DNA from: Ruegeria sp. TM1040
GTDB taxonomy: Bacteria; Pseudomonadota; Alphaproteobacteria; Rhodobacterales; Rhodobacteraceae
Length of the DNA stretch: 64,000 nt
Direction: 5' to 3'
Assembly (NCBI RefSeq): GCF_000014065.1
Contig: NC_008044.1
Span: 519,501 to 583,500, forward strand
Part shown: positions 29,500 to 38,848 of the stretch, piece by piece
How positions within the stretch are numbered: position 1 is the first letter of the stretch
Layout: each line of letters begins with the position of its first letter
The notes under the pieces: generated by a model
What the model saw: the letters and a program-made list of their open reading frames with translations, nothing else
Database searches by the model: none
Told to the model about the DNA's origin: nothing
Position numbers and translations under genes: made by a program

Positions 29500-30534
29500 T
29501 CAGCTTGCCTGGTGGTCTGCTCCGGTCAAGGCAAACCTGGCACGGGTGCGATTGGCAAAGGCCACCAGTGTCAGCATCACTGGAACCTCGACCAGTACGC
29601 CAACCACGGTTGCGAGCGCCGCCCCGGAGTGAAGCCCAAAGAGGCTGATCGCGACAGCCACCGCCAGTTCAAAGAAATTCGACGTCCCGATCAGCGCGCA
29701 GGGTGCTGCGATCCGATGTGGCACCCGCAGCGCATAGGCGGCGCCATAGGCGAGAAAGAAGATCCCGTAGCTCTGGATCAGGATGGGCACGGCGATCATC
29801 GCAATCACGCTCGGGCGGTCCAGAATGACCTGACCTTGCAGGCCAAACAGGATCACCACCGTTGTGATCAGCCCCAGCATCGAGAGCGGTTTGATCCGTG
29901 CGAGAAAGGCCGTGATACGCGCCTCTTCCGCCAAACGGTTGCGGGTCCAGAGACCGGCCATCAGCGGCAGAGCAACAAACAGCACCGCCGACAGGATCAG
30001 CGTGCTCCATGGCACCTCAATGTCCGTGACACCCAAGAGAAAGGCCACGATAGGGGCAAAGGCCACCACCATGATGAGATCGTTCACCGAGACTTGCAGC
30101 AGGGTGTAGCTTTCGTCGCCCCGGGTGAGTTGCGACCACACAAAAACCATCGCGGTGCAGGGCGCGGCCCCCAAAAGGATCAGCCCCGCGATATACTGCT
30201 GTGCGTCTTGTGGCTCCAGAAAGGGCGCAAAGACCACCTCGAAGAACAGCACGCCAAGTGCGGCCATGGTAAAGGGTTTGATCAGCCAGTTGACCACCAG
30301 CGTGATCGCAAGGCCCTTGGGCTGGCGCGCCACATCTCGTAGGCTTCGTGGGTTCACGCCAATCATCATCGGGTAAACCATGGCCCAGATCAGTGCCGCG
30401 ACCACTAAATTGACACGGGCCACCTCCAGCGCGGCGATGGCCTCCATCACGCCGGGGGCCAGACTGCCAAGCGCAATGCCGGCCGTCATCGCCAATGCCA
30501 CCCAGAGGCTCAGGTATTTCTCGAAGATGCTCAT
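29500..30534 (-). CDS. acr3: ACR3 family arsenite efflux permease
   Basis: A ten-helix inner-membrane exporter that expels arsenite using the proton gradient, 344 residues. Family signatures are [25 protein letters not shown] and [19 protein letters not shown], the last containing the conserved Cys essential for arsenite transport. It starts in an ATGA overlap with arsJ. Often named arsB in annotations. Confidence 0.95.
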   Translation of the reverse strand: MSIFEKYLSLWVALAMTAGIALGSLAPGVMEAIAALEVARVNLVVAALIWAMVYPMMIGVNPRSLRDVARQPKGLAITLVVNWLIKPFTMAALGVLFFEVVFAPFLEPQDAQQYIAGLILLGAAPCTAMVFVWSQLTRGDESYTLLQVSVNDLIMVVAFAPIVAFLLGVTDIEVPWSTLILSAVLFVALPLMAGLWTRNRLAEEARITAFLARIKPLSMLGLITTVVILFGLQGQVILDRPSVIAMIAVPILIQSYGIFFLAYGAAYALRVPHRIAAPCALIGTSNFFELAVAVAISLFGLHSGAALATVVGVLVEVPVMLTLVAFANRTRARFALTGADHQAS

Positions 30535-31805
30535 GCCGTGGCTCTTTCAGATGTAGGGGCAGAGAGGCGCCCTGCAGCCAATGCGCTAAGTGCGATCATC
30601 AGGGCTGCGGTGCCAAGGCAGGCCGCGACCCCGCCCAGTTGATAGGTGAGACCAGAAAGCAACGTGCCCAGGAGCCGCCCACCCGCATTGGCCATGTAGT
30701 AAAAGCCCACATCCATCGTGACCCGCTCGTCCTTGGAGAAGGCAAGGATCAGGTAGGAATGCAGGGAGGAGTTCACCGCAAAGAGCGCCCCAAACAGCAA
30801 GAGGCCGATGACCAGTGTTGCCGTGAGCCAAGGCGCGGGCGCGCCAGACATCACCACGGCCACGGTCAGCGCCGCCGGAACCAACGCCAGCAGGCTCGCC
30901 CAGTGCCGCGCGGCGGAAATCAGCTCTGCCTCAGAGCGGCTCGAGGCCCGTAGGATGCGCGGCGCCGCCGCTTGCACCGCCCCGTAGCAGATGATCCAGA
31001 CTGCCATGAAGCTGCCGATCATGAAGAACGCCGCGCGGTTGCTGGCCTCGGTGCCGTCCGAGATGACGGCGTAGAAGTAGACCGGAATGCCGACCACGAA
31101 CCACACATCGCGCGCCCCGAAGAGAAACACCCGTGCCGCCGAGAGCCAGTTGATGTTGGCGGACTTGGAGAAGACCTCGGAAAATTTCGCGCCTTTGCGT
31201 CCCGTCGGCAGCCCCTTTGGCATCGCGATCAGAACCGCAATCAGGATCGCGGCCAGGATCAGCGCCATTCCGAGCGTGGCCCATGTGAACCCGGCAAGCG
31301 CCAGAAGCACCGCGCCCAGCCCAAAGCCCAGCCCTTTGACCGCGTTCTTGGACCCTGTCAGCACCGCAACCCAGCGAAACAGCCCGTCGCCTTCTTTGGG
31401 GGCGAGCAGTTTCACGGCAGATTTGGACGCCATCTTGGCCAGATCCTTCGCCACACCCGACAGGCCCTGAACTCCCATCACAAAGGCAACCGACGTGGCG
31501 ATCTGCCAGCCGGGATCAAGCTGCGTCAATGCAAGCAGCGCCACCACTTGCAGCGCAAGCCCCGCATAAAGTGTGGTCGTCAACCCGAAACGCGCAGCAA
31601 TCCAGCCCGCCGAGAGGTTGGTGACCATGCCCGCGATCTCGTAGAGTATAAAGAGATAGGCCAGCTGCACCGGGCTGAAGCCCAGCGTGTGAAAGTGCAA
31701 CAGCACCAACATGCGCAGCGCGCCATCCGTGAGCATGAAGGCCCAATAGGCTGCGGTCACCGCCATATAGGCGGCGAGGCCATTTTGCGCGGGCGATTGG
31801 GTCAC
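30531..31805 (-). CDS. arsJ: Organoarsenical efflux MFS transporter ArsJ
   Basis: A 424-residue major facilitator that exports 1-arseno-3-phosphoglycerate, the unstable product made by a dedicated GAPDH. The N-terminus [20 protein letters not shown], then [18 protein letters not shown] and [14 protein letters not shown], match ArsJ well. The gene overlaps the GAPDH gene upstream by four bases and acr3 downstream by four, the classic arsJ-GAPDH pairing. Confidence 0.95.
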   Translation of the reverse strand: MTQSPAQNGLAAYMAVTAAYWAFMLTDGALRMLVLLHFHTLGFSPVQLAYLFILYEIAGMVTNLSAGWIAARFGLTTTLYAGLALQVVALLALTQLDPGWQIATSVAFVMGVQGLSGVAKDLAKMASKSAVKLLAPKEGDGLFRWVAVLTGSKNAVKGLGFGLGAVLLALAGFTWATLGMALILAAILIAVLIAMPKGLPTGRKGAKFSEVFSKSANINWLSAARVFLFGARDVWFVVGIPVYFYAVISDGTEASNRAAFFMIGSFMAVWIICYGAVQAAAPRILRASSRSEAELISAARHWASLLALVPAALTVAVVMSGAPAPWLTATLVIGLLLFGALFAVNSSLHSYLILAFSKDERVTMDVGFYYMANAGGRLLGTLLSGLTYQLGGVAACLGTAALMIALSALAAGRLSAPTSERATA

Positions 31806-32800
31806 AGGCTCTCACCCACCATCATCGCCACGTCCACCAGACGATGCGCATAGCCCATCTCATTGTCGTACCACGCATAGATCTTCACCTGCGTTCCGTT
31901 CACGACCATGGTCGAAGGCGCATCCACAATAGAGGACCGCGTGTCGTTGGTGTAATCGGCCGAGACCAGCGGGCGCAGCTCATAGCCAAGGATGCCGTCG
32001 AGTGCGCCATTGGCAGCCTCCTTGAAAAAGGCATTCACCTCTTCAACGGTGGTGTCGCGCGCGACCTCAAAGACGCAATCCGTGAGTGAGGCATTGAGAA
32101 GCGGCACCCGCACGGCGTGGCCGTTCAGCTTCCCTTCTAGCTCCGGGTAGATCAGCGTGATCGCCGTGGCGCTGCCGGTGGTGGTCGGGATCAGCGAGTT
32201 GAGCGCCGAGCGCGCGCGCCGCAGATCCTTGGCAGGGCGGTCCACGATGGTCTGGGTATTGGTTACGTCATGGATCGTTGTCATTGATCCGTGTTTGATG
32301 CCGATCCCCTCGTGCAGCACTTTGACCACGGGCGCGAGGCAGTTAGTGGTGCAGCTTGCCGCGGTCACAATCCGATGGCGGGACGGGTCATAGATGTCAT
32401 GATTGACACCCATCACGATATTCGCCGCATCTCCGTCCTTGACCGGGGCAGAGACCACGACCTTTTTTACGCCAGCCTCAAAGTAAGGTGCAAGCTTTGC
32501 GTCGGTCTTAAAAACGCCGGTACAGTCGATCACGACATCAACGCCGTCCAGCGGCAGATCCGCAAGATTGGTCTTGTTCAGAACGGGCAGGCGGGTGCCG
32601 TCGATGGTGATGCTTTCGGCATCGCATGTGAATTCTGCGTCCCAGCGGCCATGAACCGTGTCAAACTCCAGAAGATGCGCGTGCATTTCAGCATCGCCCA
32701 CCGCGTCATTGATCCAGGCGATCTGAGCGCCGCGCTCGAGCAGGGGGTTGAGGGCCAGTTTGCCCATCCGGCCGAGGCCATTTACTGCGTAGACGGTCAT
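31802..32800 (-). CDS. Arsenate-resistance glyceraldehyde-3-phosphate dehydrogenase
   Basis: A 332-residue GAPDH that, with ArsJ, detoxifies arsenate: it uses arsenate in place of phosphate to make 1-arseno-3-phosphoglycerate. The Rossmann start is [16 protein letters not shown], the catalytic Cys is C150 in [10 protein letters not shown], and the phosphate site includes [14 protein letters not shown]. It differs from housekeeping GAPDH (for example NGLGRMG rather than NGFGRIG), as expected for an ars-operon copy. It is followed by arsJ with a four-base overlap. Confidence 0.93.
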   Translation of the reverse strand: MTVYAVNGLGRMGKLALNPLLERGAQIAWINDAVGDAEMHAHLLEFDTVHGRWDAEFTCDAESITIDGTRLPVLNKTNLADLPLDGVDVVIDCTGVFKTDAKLAPYFEAGVKKVVVSAPVKDGDAANIVMGVNHDIYDPSRHRIVTAASCTTNCLAPVVKVLHEGIGIKHGSMTTIHDVTNTQTIVDRPAKDLRRARSALNSLIPTTTGSATAITLIYPELEGKLNGHAVRVPLLNASLTDCVFEVARDTTVEEVNAFFKEAANGALDGILGYELRPLVSADYTNDTRSSIVDAPSTMVVNGTQVKIYAWYDNEMGYAHRLVDVAMMVGESL

Positions 32801-32841
32801 CTGCTGTCCTTTATATCGATTGGGTCGCGCCCCTTGGGGCT

Positions 32842-33672
32842 TCAGTGTGTGCGGGCGATGTCGTCAACCGCCCGTTGCAGCGAAATCCGGTCCAGCTCCG
32901 TAAAGGGCAGGGCGGCAAAGGCGCGGATCCGGTTCTTGAGCGTGCCATAGGCCTGCTGAAAGGCGAGACTCTGTTCCGCTTCGCTGCCTTCGGCCTTGAC
33001 CGGGTCAGGCATGCCCCAGTGGCCAGAGATCGGCTGACCTTCCCACGCCGGGCATTCCTCATTGGCGGCGCGATCACAGACGGTAAAGACGAAGTCGAAC
33101 TTTGGCGCGGTATCCCCGATAAACTCGGAGACGTTCTTTGCGCGCAGCCGGCTCACGTCATGGCCCTTGCTGCGCAACACGTCGAGCGCGACCGGGTTCA
33201 GCTCGGAATAGGGGCGGGTGCCCGCCGAGTAGACATTGAACCGCTCGGCGCCCTCGCTGTGCAGGATCGTTTCGGCAAAGATCGACCGGGCAGAGTTGCC
33301 GGTACAGATGAAGAGGACATTGTATTTAGAGTCGGGCATGGCGGGGACCTCTGATGTCATGTCTGCAGACGCGGGAACGCAGAGGTCCGGACGGCCACGG
33401 CAGCAGTCGAGAAACAGGGCATCAAGCGTTTCGCGCATGCCTGTCATATCGACCTGATAGTTGAGCCATGTGCCCTCGCGGGTTTGCGTCACCAATCCGG
33501 CCTGCATCAAAGCAGATAAATATGACGACAATGTACTGGGCTTCACATCCAGCGCTGTCGCGATCTCTCCCGCAGGAACACGGTCGGGATAGCGGCGCAT
33601 CAAAAGCCGAAACACCATGAGGCGCTGCGGGTGGCCCAGAACGGACAGGCGAAGGGGAATCTCTTTTTCCAT
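32842..33672 (-). CDS. ArsR-ArsC fusion: arsenic-responsive repressor joined to arsenate reductase
   Basis: A 276-residue two-domain protein. Residues 1-100 form an ArsR winged helix ([39 protein letters not shown]) with cysteines C90, C91 and C98 at its end, the arrangement of the Acidithiobacillus-type As(III) sensor. Residues about 115-276 are a low-molecular-weight-phosphatase-type arsenate reductase with P-loop CTGNSARS (C123) and the relay pair C199 and C207 ([11 protein letters not shown]), as in thioredoxin-linked ArsC. The start is ATG 33672, since the operator overlaps it and the upstream frame is not conserved. It is the first gene of the arsenic operon. Confidence 0.92.
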   Translation of the reverse strand: MEKEIPLRLSVLGHPQRLMVFRLLMRRYPDRVPAGEIATALDVKPSTLSSYLSALMQAGLVTQTREGTWLNYQVDMTGMRETLDALFLDCCRGRPDLCVPASADMTSEVPAMPDSKYNVLFICTGNSARSIFAETILHSEGAERFNVYSAGTRPYSELNPVALDVLRSKGHDVSRLRAKNVSEFIGDTAPKFDFVFTVCDRAANEECPAWEGQPISGHWGMPDPVKAEGSEAEQSLAFQQAYGTLKNRIRAFAALPFTELDRISLQRAVDDIARTH

Positions 33673-33694
33673 ATTTCGGGTTTTATCGAAATAT
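33671..33694. promoter_or_regulatory. Candidate ArsR operator
   Basis: A perfect eight-base inverted repeat ATATTTCG (33671-33678), eight-base spacer, CGAAATAT (33687-33694). It overlaps the start codon and the leader of the ArsR-ArsC gene, so binding would block transcription of the operon. Confidence 0.6.
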
Positions 33695-34234
33695 TGATGC
33701 GGTGCAAGAAAATTCAGCCAGGTCGCACTAGGTGGCCGGAAGCCTTTGCCAAAAGGCCGGTGTTCCGGTTCTGAAAGGCTCCTTGGGCGGAGCAGTCTTA
33801 GGGTGCGCCTTGTCGAAGTTCGGGTCATCGGGCCGGGTGGTCGGGAACAGCTAAAAGTTTAACGACCTGCGGAGCGATTCAGAGGATCTTAATCCGGGTA
33901 AATGTGGCAGAAAGGACAATTTCTGCCGCTCCGACCTGCCGATTTATGAAGAAATTACCCTCCAAACCGAGAACAATGCGCACTCATCGATGCGAGAGAA
34001 GATACAATTTGTTATAAATTTCAGGATATTAGTGACAATTTGTCCAAATTGTTAACTTTTCCACCTGCAAATCCTTAATTTTCTGGCATTCTGGCAACGT
34101 CTGACCTGGGGGGGTTAAGATTTGTTAAGACTGACACAATCAATCCATGTTTTGGTCCAAGGCCTGCAAGGGCCAGCCATATTCCAGCCGCACGCCTGAA
34201 CGAGTGTGGAGTTGTGGGAACATGGAGTGGAAAC
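33695..34234. other. Intergenic region with repeated ACAATTTG motifs upstream of the protease gene
   Basis: No gene is supported in these 540 bases. From about 33950 the DNA turns AT-rich. ACAATTTG occurs at 34004-34011 and 34035-34042, 31 bases apart, and the second copy is part of a palindrome ACAATTTG-TC-CAAATTGT (34035-34052). Such spacing fits a dimeric regulator binding on one helix face. TTAA-N6-TTAA at 34115-34128 resembles, but does not meet, a CtrA site. Confidence 0.45.
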
Positions 34235-34942
34235 ATGAGACGAGTGCTTGCGATTATCGCGGCTTGCTTATCCTTAGGCCTTGCCGAAACAGCGACTGCT
34301 AAAGATGGACGTGCCAGCAGCCTTCCGGGGTGGGAAGCGGTTGGTAGATTGAATATTGCTGGCAAGTATATGTGCACCGGCACGTTGATTGCACCAAATC
34401 TGGTACTAACGGCGGCGCATTGCGTGTATGACGCTCGCACCGGCCAGCGGGTGAACCCGCGCGGTATCCGTTTTGAAGCGGGGCTTGATGGGCGCCGGGT
34501 CAAAGCGCAGCGTTCTGTGTCAAAAGCAGTGGTGCATCCGGCCTATGAATTCCGCACCGGCGGAAACTCGCAGCTCGGTGCCGATCTTGCGGTTCTGCGT
34601 CTGTCTCAGCCGATCAACCGCTCTGACATCCGCCCCTTTGCGATGTCGGCCTCCGCCAATCAGGGCGCCAGCGTGGATGTGCTCTCTTATAGCTATCACA
34701 ACGCCACCCGCGCCAGCCGCGAACAGGATTGTCAGGTGCTGTCGCGGCGGACCCGGACCCTCGTGATGTCGTGCAGAGTGGATTTTGGGGCCTCGGGTGC
34801 TCCGGTTCTGGAAATCACGCCCGGCCAGCCGCCCAAGATCGTCTCGGTGATCTCGTCCAAGGCTGCCATGGGGCGTCGCCCGGTCTCGATCGGAACGGCT
34901 CTGGACCGGACCCTGCGGGCGATGATGCAAAACGCGATCTGA
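34235..34942 (+). CDS. Secreted trypsin-like serine protease
   Basis: A 235-residue exported S1-family peptidase. The signal peptide spans about residues 1-22 (MRRVLAIIAACLSLGLAETA). The catalytic triad is intact: H62 in LTAAHC, D117 in GADLAVLRL, S188 in GASGAP. The chosen ATG 34235 is preceded by GGAG; the in-frame start seven codons earlier would spoil the signal peptide. The GASGAP form resembles the V8/DUF1566-like proteases of alphaproteobacteria rather than digestive trypsins (GDSGGP). Its target is unknown. Confidence 0.88.
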   Translation: MRRVLAIIAACLSLGLAETATAKDGRASSLPGWEAVGRLNIAGKYMCTGTLIAPNLVLTAAHCVYDARTGQRVNPRGIRFEAGLDGRRVKAQRSVSKAVVHPAYEFRTGGNSQLGADLAVLRLSQPINRSDIRPFAMSASANQGASVDVLSYSYHNATRASREQDCQVLSRRTRTLVMSCRVDFGASGAPVLEITPGQPPKIVSVISSKAAMGRRPVSIGTALDRTLRAMMQNAI

Positions 34943-35063
34943 GGACCTTTTTATAGACCGCACGCGACATGTGGCCAAAACGGCAAACCGTCGCCGCGTA
35001 AGCATCCAGAGTTATCGACAGGATCCGGTGCCAGAATGGCAACCGGACATTGTCGTTTCCCAC

Positions 35064-36236
35064 CTATGGCTCCCGGAAGGCTTCGCGTGATTTATAGAGC
35101 GGTTTCAACAGGTAACTGAGGATCGTCTTTGATCCGGTTTGCAGCTCTGCCGTGGCGCGCATGCCTGGGCGGATTTCGATTTGTTTCTGGCGCGCGGTCA
35201 GGCTGGAGCGGTCTACGCGCACGGTGACCCGGTAAAACGGGGCCGCGCGGGGGTCGCGCTCATCCTCAAAGGTATCGGCGGACACGATGTCCACCTTGCC
35301 CCGGAGCGAACCATAAATCGTGTAGTCATAGGCGGTGAGCTTGATGGTCACATCCTGCCCGCGCTGCACATTGGCGATGTCTTCGGGTTTGACACGGGCT
35401 TCGACAAAGAGCTCTTCGCCCAAAGGAATGATCTCGAGGATCTCATCACCGGGGCGCACCACGCCACCGATTGTGGTCACGGCGAGGCTGTTGACGATCC
35501 CCGCCATGGGCGAGGTGATGACCGTCCGGTCAAGCTGGTCACGCGCAAGCCGCTGTTCCTGACGCAGCGAAGTCAGCTCGCGCAGGGTGTCGGAATATTC
35601 TTCGGCGAGCGTCAATTCGGCCTGGGTACCGATCTCGTCGAATTTGGCCTGCGCGTCGCTCACCTTTTTCTTGGCCTCGTTCACCTCAAGCAGTGCGACA
35701 ATCTTCTGTTCGTGCAGGGACTGCAGGTTGGAAAGCTCGTTCTTCAGCTGCCGCAGGATGTCCTCGGCGCTGTTGCGGCGGCTGTCAAAGTCGCTCTGAC
35801 GCGCCTTGAGCAGCGCGCGTTCCGAGGCAAGGATGTCCGGTGAACGGCTTGCCAGTGCGTCAGGGACGGCAAACTCATAGGCTCCCTCGATCTCCGCCTC
35901 GAGGCGGTATTGCTTGATCTCAAGCGCATCAATCTGGTCTTGAAGGTCGTCTGAGGCTGCCCGAAATTTGGTATCCTGCAGCTTGGCGAGGATCTGCCCG
36001 GCCTGCACGGTATCGCCCTGACGCACATAGAGTTCCGCAAGGATGCCGCCTTCGAGGTTCTGTACGATTTGCGCCCGCGAGGAGGAGACAACCTGTCCGT
36101 CGGCGCGCACGATCTCGTCCACCGAGGCGAAACCGGCCCAGGTGACAAACATAACGAGCACCAGCGCCACCAGCTTGATCATGCGGCTGGCGCCATGGGT
36201 GCCTTCAAGGATGTCCATGTCTGCTGCGATGCTCAT
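35064..36236 (-). CDS. HlyD family type I secretion membrane-fusion protein
   Basis: The periplasmic adaptor of a type I secretion system, 390 residues. One N-terminal membrane helix (MIKLVALVLVMFVTWAGFAS), a lipoyl/biotinyl-type half (VSSSRAQIVQNLEGGILAEL), a long coiled-coil hairpin (about residues 110-245) and the C-terminal beta-barrel (ITSPMAGIVNSLAVTTIGG, LRGKVDIVSADTFEDERDP). It overlaps the ABC gene by four bases and is the last gene of the four-gene secretion operon. Confidence 0.94.
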   Translation of the reverse strand: MSIAADMDILEGTHGASRMIKLVALVLVMFVTWAGFASVDEIVRADGQVVSSSRAQIVQNLEGGILAELYVRQGDTVQAGQILAKLQDTKFRAASDDLQDQIDALEIKQYRLEAEIEGAYEFAVPDALASRSPDILASERALLKARQSDFDSRRNSAEDILRQLKNELSNLQSLHEQKIVALLEVNEAKKKVSDAQAKFDEIGTQAELTLAEEYSDTLRELTSLRQEQRLARDQLDRTVITSPMAGIVNSLAVTTIGGVVRPGDEILEIIPLGEELFVEARVKPEDIANVQRGQDVTIKLTAYDYTIYGSLRGKVDIVSADTFEDERDPRAAPFYRVTVRVDRSSLTARQKQIEIRPGMRATAELQTGSKTILSYLLKPLYKSREAFREP

Positions 36237-38848
36237 GAGGCTTTGCTCCCCCCGTTCAGATGCGCCAACACCTCGTCGCGTGGCCCGTCCACAACCATGC
36301 GCCCGGCCTGCAGGATCAAGGTGCGGTTGGTGAGCGACAGGATCGGCATACGGTGCGTTGCAACAATGGCAGTGCGCGTCCCGAGCCAGCTGTCCAGACG
36401 GCTCACCAGCGTGCGTTCAAGCGTCTGATCGAGCGCCGCGGTGGGTTCGTCCAAAAGCACGACCGACGGGTTCTGCAAGTGCAGGCGCGCCCATCCCACA
36501 GCTTGACGCTGACCGATTGACAGGCCCGCGCCTCCGTCACCGATTTCAAGGTCGAGCCCGCGCGGGTGTCCCCGCACGAATGCCGCAAGCCCTGCAAACT
36601 CAAGCGCCTCCATGATTCGCTCGTCTTCATGAGGCAGATAGGAGAGGTTCAGGTTGTCGCGCAGCGTGCCTGCAAAGAGGCGCACCTCCTGGCCGAGATA
36701 GCCGATGTGGCGCCGCAGGTCGCGCGGCTCGATCTGGCTCATATCGGTGCCGTCCAGCATCACGCGCCCACGTTCGGGGGTGTAAAGCCCGGCGAGCAGC
36801 TTCAGGAGCGTCGATTTCCCGGACCCGTTGACGCCAAGAATGGCAACGCGCTGACCGGGGAGCACCGCAACCGCTGGAACATCTACTGTCGGCGCTGCAT
36901 CAGGGTCATAGCGAAATACGACTTCGCGCAGCTCAAAACGGCCTTCGATGCTCTCGCGGCGCAGGTAGGCGCGGCCCTTTTCGCGCTCCTGCGGGGCGTC
37001 TGCGATCATATCAAGCGCATCCAGCGCCGCACGCACATTGCTCCAGCGCGCCAGCGTGCCTGCAAACTGCGTGAGCGGAGCGAGTGTGCGGCTTGTCAGG
37101 ATACCTGTTGCGATGATGGTGCCGACCGTGAACTCACCGGCGAACACCATATAAGTCCCCAGAATTACAGCACAAATATAGGTTGCCTGCTGCACCCCCT
37201 GCGACCAGTAGGTGAGCGCACTTGCGAGTTTGCGCTGGCCGTTGGAGGCCTGAGAGGACAGGAGGTTCAGCTCATCCCAGAGCCGCAGAACACGTTCCTC
37301 GCCACGTTGGGTCTTGATGGTCTCCATCTCATTGACCACCTCATTCAGCAGCCGCCCGCTCTTGGTGGAGGCACCTTGCGCCAGTCGTGTCATCGCCAGC
37401 ATCTTTTTCTGGATGAAGTAGGCGGGCAACAGCATCAGGACGGCGCCGATCAGGATGACATAGACGACCGGCCCACCAATCGAGGCGACCAGCAAGAGGA
37501 ACACCGCGATGAAGGGCACGTCGGCCAGGGTCGACAGGGTTGAGGAAGTAAAGAACTCGCGCACCGAGGCAAAATCTCGCAGCGCTGCAAAGAGACCCGA
37601 CGGGGGCAGGGGGCTCTGATCCATCTTGAGGCCGATCACCCGACGCATCAGCTTGTGCTGCACGGCCATATCGATTTGGCGGCCTGCCGCATCGGTGATC
37701 CGGGCACGTGCCAGCTTCAGGATGCCTTCCATCCCGATCGCCATGAGAGCCCCGACGGCGAGCACCCAGAGGGTCGCCTGCGACTGATGGGGCACCACGC
37801 GGTCATAGACCTGGAGGGAGAACAATGCCACCGCAACCGCGAGTACATTGGCAACCAGAGAGCCCAGCATGATCTCGCCCATCTGTCTGCGATACTTGGG
37901 GAATTCTCCCCAGAACCAATGCGAGGTATCCAGCTGAGGCGTATGGCGCTGCGTCAGTTGCGACAGGGTCGCGCGTGTCGTGAGGATCTGGCCCGCATAA
38001 TAGGGCATGAACTCCTGCATTGGCACTTCGGCGCGCCCATCGGGGCAGGAGCTGTCGTAAATGGTAACGCCAGCCTTGCCCTGAGAGAGCACCAGAACGG
38101 GCTGTCCGCCCTGCATGATGGCGATGCCCGGCCAGTGCCGGGGTGTGGGGCGTTTCACGCTTTGCACGCGGGCCTTGAGGCCAGCGGTGATCAGCGCGCT
38201 CATCATGGCTTCGGGGCGCAGGGCTGCGGGACCGCTGGCCTGAAGATGCTCGAGCATATCCTGTGCGTGAAGCGTGCAGCCCCGCAAAGCTGCAAGGCGA
38301 CAGAGCAGCTGTGCCCGTGCTTTGAGGCGTCCCAACGTGTCTTCCGCCGCGACCATGGACGCAGAGGCAGCTTCGGTCTCGCGAGCCGTTTGCGGCGCGG
38401 GCTCCGGGCGCATCTGGTCTTGATCCGCTGCTTCGGCGTTCTGTGGATCCTCTTCGGGTTCGAAAGTGGCCAGTGGCTCTGTTGCCGGCGCGGCGTCCGG
38501 CTTTGTTGCGGCAGGGCGGGGCGCCACGAAGGATTCGATCTCAATTGGATCTACGGCAGGGGGGGCTTGCGTTTGGGGGGCGGCGGGTGTCTCGGCTGCT
38601 GCGGGCTTTGCTTTGCGTTGCAGAAACTTAGGGACAGAGAGCCGCGCATCCAACTTGGCTTCGGCGTTTGCGGGCTTTGGGTTCGCTGTCGGCGCGACCA
38701 TGGAGATCTTGACCGGCCCCTCGGTCTGGTTCGCAGCGTCTCCGCGTCGTTTGCGGGTCAGGTTGGGCGTGATCGAAGACAGCTTCAGCCCACGTTTTGC
38801 GGGCTTGGAGGCGGGGGGTGCGGGCGTATGCGAGTCCTGATCCGTCAA
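36233..38848 (-). CDS. Type I secretion ABC transporter (permease-ATPase) with long N-terminal extension
   Basis: The energising inner-membrane component, 871 residues. It has an unusual Pro/Ala-rich extension of about 170 residues, then a C39-like domain without the catalytic Cys (about 175-300), which typically binds an unprocessed RTX- or adhesin-type substrate. Six membrane helices follow (about 320-600), then the ATPase: Walker A GVNGSGKST (about 672-680), signature LSIGQRQ and Walker B VVLLDEPT. The extension probably lies in the cytosol and its role is unknown. The start overlaps the tolC stop. Confidence 0.94.
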   Translation of the reverse strand: MTDQDSHTPAPPASKPAKRGLKLSSITPNLTRKRRGDAANQTEGPVKISMVAPTANPKPANAEAKLDARLSVPKFLQRKAKPAAAETPAAPQTQAPPAVDPIEIESFVAPRPAATKPDAAPATEPLATFEPEEDPQNAEAADQDQMRPEPAPQTARETEAASASMVAAEDTLGRLKARAQLLCRLAALRGCTLHAQDMLEHLQASGPAALRPEAMMSALITAGLKARVQSVKRPTPRHWPGIAIMQGGQPVLVLSQGKAGVTIYDSSCPDGRAEVPMQEFMPYYAGQILTTRATLSQLTQRHTPQLDTSHWFWGEFPKYRRQMGEIMLGSLVANVLAVAVALFSLQVYDRVVPHQSQATLWVLAVGALMAIGMEGILKLARARITDAAGRQIDMAVQHKLMRRVIGLKMDQSPLPPSGLFAALRDFASVREFFTSSTLSTLADVPFIAVFLLLVASIGGPVVYVILIGAVLMLLPAYFIQKKMLAMTRLAQGASTKSGRLLNEVVNEMETIKTQRGEERVLRLWDELNLLSSQASNGQRKLASALTYWSQGVQQATYICAVILGTYMVFAGEFTVGTIIATGILTSRTLAPLTQFAGTLARWSNVRAALDALDMIADAPQEREKGRAYLRRESIEGRFELREVVFRYDPDAAPTVDVPAVAVLPGQRVAILGVNGSGKSTLLKLLAGLYTPERGRVMLDGTDMSQIEPRDLRRHIGYLGQEVRLFAGTLRDNLNLSYLPHEDERIMEALEFAGLAAFVRGHPRGLDLEIGDGGAGLSIGQRQAVGWARLHLQNPSVVLLDEPTAALDQTLERTLVSRLDSWLGTRTAIVATHRMPILSLTNRTLILQAGRMVVDGPRDEVLAHLNGGSKAS

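Noticed and set aside
34115-34128. TTAA-N6-TTAA as a CtrA site
   Set aside because: The spacer is six instead of seven bases and the second half lacks the AC extension.
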